A stretch of 64,000 nt of DNA from Pontederia crassipes (Eukaryota; Streptophyta; Magnoliopsida; Commelinales; Pontederiaceae): positions 71,880,139 through 71,944,138 of the forward strand of contig CM060196.1 of assembly GCA_030549335.1 (NCBI GenBank), in the 5' to 3' direction. This document shows, in pieces, positions 59,372 to 64,000 of the stretch. Numbering within the stretch: position 1 is the stretch's first letter; the number at the start of each line of letters is the position of its first letter. The translations under genes and the position numbers were made by a program. A model generated the notes under the pieces. The model saw nothing but the letters and a program-made list of their open reading frames with translations. It was not told the origin of the DNA and did no database searches.

Positions 59372-62048
59372 ATGTCCGTCTCCTGCAACTGCAAGCAGCC
59401 GCAGCAGCATCCGTTGCTGCTACTGATCGCCCAAATGCTAAGCAACATCACCATCATCATCATATCCGCAGCATTAATGCTGTCAGTACTACCAAGCTCA
59501 GCAGCGTCAGCAGAACCAGCTCGAACCACTCTGCATCCCCATTGCCAAGCAAAGTGCGGCAACGTGAGCATCCCCTACCCTTTCGGCATCGGACGAGGCT
59601 GCTACCGCGAAGGCTTCGAAGTCCGGTGCAACTCCTCCTACAATCCTCCGAGGCTCTTCATGATGGGCAACGGCAGCGATATCGAGATGACCGGCATATT
59701 GCTGGAACGGGGCCAAGTCAGGGTGTACAATCACATCGGCTGGGTGTGCTACAACACGACCGCCAAAGTCGGCGAGGCTCTCGGCGGGCTTCACTTGTCT
59801 CCACCGTACACTTTCTCAAGCGACCAGAACAAATTTGTCGTCGTCGGCTGCAGAGATTTTGCCGTCATCGAGGGCACCATTCGGTCGCATATATACGACG
59901 GCGGATGCGTGACGGCGTGCGACGACATGGAGAGCGTGATCAGCGACAGTTGCGGTGGCATGGGCTGCTGTGATACGAGCATCCCAAAGGGTTTGACAGG
60001 CTTCACGATCTTTTTCGATGACGAAGTCTTTGAGACTCAAAAGCCGAACATTTCCGATTTCAATCCATGCGGCTACGCCTTTCTCGTTCAACGCAACGAG
60101 TACATATTTAACGTGGACCACATTAGACCAGGAACCCTCAACACCACTACGTACAAAAACGGCGCCGCGCCGGTGGTGTTGGATTGGGTGATCGCCAACA
60201 AGACCTGCGAGCAGGCTCGGCGGAAATCGACATCCTTCGCCTGCGTCGACAAGAACAGCGAGTGCTTGGATTCTGACGATGCCTCCGGCTACCTCTGCAA
60301 TTGCTCCAAGGGCTACCATGGCAACCCCTACTTGCCTGATGGATGTCAAGGCATGCACCATATTCTCATCATCATCATCATCATTCTTATTTATCATCAT
60401 TATTCAACTAGCAAGTTCGTGCACTTGCAGATGTTAACGAATGCGAGCTCCCAGAGACGCAGTGCTATGGAAACTGTACCAACACACCCGGGAGTTTCAT
60501 TTGTTCATGCCATTCCGGGAGAGGCAACCCACGTGTTGTTGACGGTTGCATTCACAGAGACGCGACTTCTCAGACAATCAAAGCACTCATAGGTAATTCA
60601 TTTTACATACATATATACATACATAATTAAATGTAAAGTAATGTTTAATTAGCTTTTTTTTTCAGTGATTGGGATTTTGAAATTAGTTGATCGGGAGCTA
60701 CAAAATTTGTTGAAACTATACTTTGATGAATGTCTTATCCAAAAAACTAAGAAATTAGTAGTATTATAAAAATGCAATAGATGATTAAACTGATCATGAT
60801 TAAAGAAATTAGTAGAGTATCAATATATTACTACATTTTTATTTGGTACCTGTAGGTACGATGGTCGCATTCTTTGTGATATTCATTGGTTTCTTGATAT
60901 ATTTCGGAGTTAAGAGAAGGAAGCTTATGAAAGTTAGGGAAAAGTTCTTTGAGCAAAATGGAGGACGGATATTGCAGCAGCAGCTGAACACCCATCATGC
61001 CAACAGCTTCAGTTTCAATTTGTTCAGTTTGAAAGAATTAGAGAAGGCAACAAAAAAGTTTGACAACAGCCTGATCATTGGCCGTGGAGGACATGGCACC
61101 GTTTACAAGGGAATCCTGGAGGACAAACGAGTGGTTGCAATTAAGAAGTCTAGGCTACTTGATGATAACCAAACCAAAGAATTTGCAAAGGAGATGCTCA
61201 TCCTGTCACAGATCAACCACAAGAATGTTATTAAGCTTCTCGGATGCTGTTTGGAGGTGGAGGTTCCAATGCTTGTCTATGAATTTGTACCAAATGGCAA
61301 TCTCTACCAGTACCTACATGTTGAGAAGCTGAAACTAACGACATGTAGATTGGACACACGACTAAGAATTGCCCAAGAATCGGCGGATGCACTCGCCTAC
61401 TTGCATTCGTCTGCTTATCCTCCAATCATCCACGGAGATGTTAAATCGTCTAATATCCTTCTGGACGAGCAATTTGTTGCCAAAGTATCTGATTTTGGAG
61501 CTTCAAAGTTCGTTCCAAAGGATGAAGCTGAACTGGCAACCGTTGTACAAGGAACTTGTGGATACTTGGATCCAGAATACCTCATCACTTGCCAACTAAC
61601 AGAGAAGAGCGATGTGTACAGCTTTGGGGTGGTGATCTTGGAACTTTTGGTCGGGAAGAAGCCTTTGGAATTCGATGCGTCAGGTGAAGAGAGGAACCTT
61701 GCATCCATCTGTGTTGCAGCAATTAAAGAGAACAAATTTGCACAATTTCTGGACATGGATGACCAGGCATTGGACGAAGAAGATATCATCCTCGTTAATG
61801 AAGTGGCTAAGATTGCATTGAGATGCCTGAAGTTTTCAGGAGTGGACAGGCCGACGATGATGGAAGTGGCAGAAGATTTGCGGATGCTTAGGAGGTCCAA
61901 GATTTCTAAACATGACAAGTATGGTGATGTTCATATTAAGGATCTTGAAGAATCCAGTGATGATGAAACAAAGAATACGGCTGGGGAATCACTTTATGGA
62001 TATGACACTACACGTAGTTATATTCCAGAAGATCAAGTGACGTCTTAA
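59372..62048 (+). CDS. Wall-associated receptor-like kinase (WAK family)
   Basis: Three exons, 59372-60350, 60431-60592 and 60856-62048, give 777 residues. The chosen ATG opens a signal peptide (to about residue 46); an upstream in-frame ATG at 59210 would hide it. GUB_WAK follows from C58 (CQAKCGNVSIPYPFGIGRGC), then a Cys-rich region, an EGF-like domain in exon 2 (DVNECELPETQCYGNC), a transmembrane helix at about 383-402 and a Ser/Thr kinase: GRGGHGTVYKG at 456, Lys477, HGD with Asp575, DFG at 593, GTCGYLDPEYL. WAKs bind wall pectin and signal inside the cell. Intron 1 has a GC donor (AAG|GCATGC); without splicing the EGF motif is lost. The kinase has HGD rather than HRD. No frame break is seen, so it is probably functional. 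Confidence 0.92.
60351..60430 (+). other. GC-AG intron of the WAK gene
   Basis: The 80-nt intron starts GCATGC and ends TTGCAG. Splicing joins ..GCQ to DVNECEL.., exactly the family pattern. No GT donor nearby restores this frame. Confidence 0.8.
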
Positions 62049-63090
62049 CTTATCTACATGATATTGCTGTTTGCAAGTAATATTTTTTTTTCTATTATTT
62101 CTGGCAACAAATCACCTATGATCATTCATGATCATTCATAATTTTTCTTCATCATGTTTACCCCATTTATCTTAACATGTAACAAATAAGAAGTCATGCA
62201 ACTCGTCTTTGTTCATCATTAGTTTCCTGTATATATTCTTAATGTTTTTAATTTAAGCTCATATATGGCACCACAATGCTTATGGGAATCTATTGATAGT
62301 CTTATGCAAGCCCACTGGATGCACGATCTGGTTCCGCCACTGATTTTGAGTTTCTCTAAAAATATTAATTGGGTTTGAGGTAAAAACAATTATTAAAGCT
62401 AATTTGAATATGGAATATTTTGATTATCTTTTAAAAAAAGTTCAATTTTATATCATCATAATCTAATAATTTATATGTTAGATATATATATATATATATT
62501 TAAATTATTATTTTATTTCATATTCATACATACTTTTACGTTGCAATAATTTTAATTTAATTAACAATAATGTGAAATAATATCTTGAAACAGCAATTTT
62601 CATCAAGAAATTATATTTATAAATTATTTTCTCATTTTAATTAGCTCATTATTTAATTTTAAATTAAAATTACTATTTAATCCTATTATATATCATCGTG
62701 AGTATTTTTCTTGATCATGCACTTGAGTATATACTTTTTAATATCAAGTCTTGTTTAAATGCTTATGAATATTTCTAATTATATACATATGCGTGCACGC
62801 GCATATATAGAACTATAATTAAAATAATTTTATTCTTCTTTATATTAAAAATGAATGTTTTTGAAAATAATTACTTTGTGATTGTTGAAATTGAAAAAAA
62901 GAAAAAAAATACATATTTTATATTAATAATTATTTTAAAAATCTTATAACCCATTTAGTAAGTTGATTGACTCTGATACTAAATTCAACTTTTTATTTGA
63001 AACTCAAAGGAACCTCGATTCTCATATCCAAACGACCCCTTAGCATATATTTTTCATTTCGTCTGTAGAAAACTGTTAGCCTCTCCTTTC
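62049..63090. other. 3' flank of the WAK gene, AT-rich, no gene
   Basis: The start is probably 3' UTR. A direct repeat ATGATCATTCATGATCATTCAT lies near 62118. The rest is A/T-rich with an AT run near 62482-62499. Nothing codes. Confidence 0.5.
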
Positions 63091-63800
63091 TTTTTACAAA
63101 TGTGTTGATTTCATTTATCTCACCTAAACTATAACATATTTTTAGCTTAATCCTAAAACTAAAAGTAAAATCTACCATCCTCTCTCTATTCAACATTTTG
63201 ACATATAATTTCTTCAAGCATTGCATTTTCTGGAAAAGCACATTCATAAGTATTAGATAAGATCCACCAACCTATCAATGCAGATATATTGTTAAAATTC
63301 TATTGAGACTGGTTCCAATCCTATAGGCACGAGATGTGCAGCATAGATCTAATAACCTAATAACCTAACCTTTTCAAATTTAATTTATTCAATAGACGGT
63401 AGATCTTTATTGATTGCTCTTTCAAAATTGATTAAAGAGAGGGTGATCTGCTTCTTGTGTGATAATATATGAATAAGAGGACATAAATTATTTTTTTCAA
63501 TAAAACCATTTATGATAATCTAACATAATGATAACAAATATTTGAATCTTCTTTTGGTTCAGTGCATATATCCATCAAGTCTTTCAAGCTAATTCCATGA
63601 TTTCTTCGATCTTAGCTAGCTAGTGGGAGGTGATGAATCTCATGATCTTTCTTTTGTTGCACCTTTCCTTTAGCAAAGATGGTTTGAAGACATCCTGCGT
63701 TATTTGTATTATTATAAAAGTGTCTAGAAAAGCTCTCTGTACTTAAACGTCAAGAAAAATACTTTTGAGCCACGAAAACAAAAGGAATATGATGCCTTAT
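63091..63800. repeat. Diverged duplicate of 41240-42740
   Basis: Shares ordered blocks with the 41.2-42.7 kb region: AAATGTGTTGATTTCATTTA and AACTATAACATATTTTTA, then ATGCAGATATATTG, ACTGGTTC, CTTCTTGTGTGATAAT, AAGTCTTTCAA/AAATCTTTCAA and GTGGGAGGT. The copy at 41 kb has a MITE inserted between the blocks; this one does not. No gene was recognised within it. Confidence 0.65.
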
Positions 63801-64000
63801 ATGAAATCAGAAAATTAATCGTTTAAATTCAAATTCAAATCTTCAATAAAAATCAATGTTTCAAAAATAAACTAACTATGAAAATTTTCAAAAATTTTGA
63901 CATAACGTATGCATGAATTCATCTATTCATCATGTACAATAATTTATATATATCTCATCACAAATAATTAACTTCAAAACTTTAATCATTAGAGACAATT
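63801..64000. other. AT-rich end of window
   Basis: Nothing recognisable; the sequence is cut at the window edge. Confidence 0.5.

Noticed and set aside
60667-60770. Alternative third exon of the WAK gene from the TTTTCAG at 60660-60666
   Set aside because: It reads VIGILKLVDREL and hits a stop at about 60766, with no membrane helix. The acceptor at 60855 gives GTMVAFFVIFIGFLIYFGVK and joins the kinase frame.

Overview
This is a nuclear window from a flowering plant. The genes have GT-AG introns (plus one apparent GC-AG intron), the intergenic DNA is AT-rich, and most of the rest is plant transposable elements. A commelinid-type monocot is the best guess: there are two tandem GT61 (xylan-modifying type) genes, one of them strongly GC-rich in its last exon. 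This is inference, and the species cannot be read from the window.

Only three genes look intact, all on the + strand. Two are GT61 glycosyltransferase paralogues (9884-11748 and 24212-26002). They share a four-exon layout with all introns in phase 1, an N-terminal membrane anchor, a divergent stem and a single-exon catalytic domain. The third is a wall-associated receptor kinase (59372-62048) with signal peptide, GUB_WAK domain, EGF-like repeat, transmembrane helix and Ser/Thr kinase. Both gene types act at the cell wall: the GT61 enzymes in the Golgi on wall polysaccharides, the kinase at the plasma membrane facing the wall. Nothing in the sequence shows that they are co-regulated.

Mobile DNA dominates the rest. 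From the left: a Mutator/hAT-like MITE (955-1746), a non-autonomous CACTA element (2848-4109), a foldback element with long arms (4733-5592), and a GC-rich repeat with 22-bp tandem palindromic units (about 6.7-8.9 kb). After the first GT61 gene comes a 5'-truncated LINE (about 12966-13798). After the second come two related, near full-length L1-type LINEs in opposite orientation (26836-32615 minus, 34031-39455 plus), each with a clear target-site duplication, with a hAT-like element between them. Next are a second MITE of the first family (40255-40969) and a MITE holding a nested hAT-like insertion (41319-42167). A young non-autonomous LTR retrotransposon follows (44311-48649), then a decayed minus-strand Ty3/gypsy element with 2.2-kb LTRs (49815-57734). 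Stretches around 41.2-42.7 kb and 63.1-63.8 kb are diverged copies of each other.

I found no tRNA or rRNA gene, no CRISPR array and no new multi-gene system. The points most worth a second look are the GC-AG intron in the kinase gene, the tandem GT61 pair with very different base composition, the hairpin-ended LTR element, and the nested or paired transposon structures. All percentages and counts of differences are by eye.
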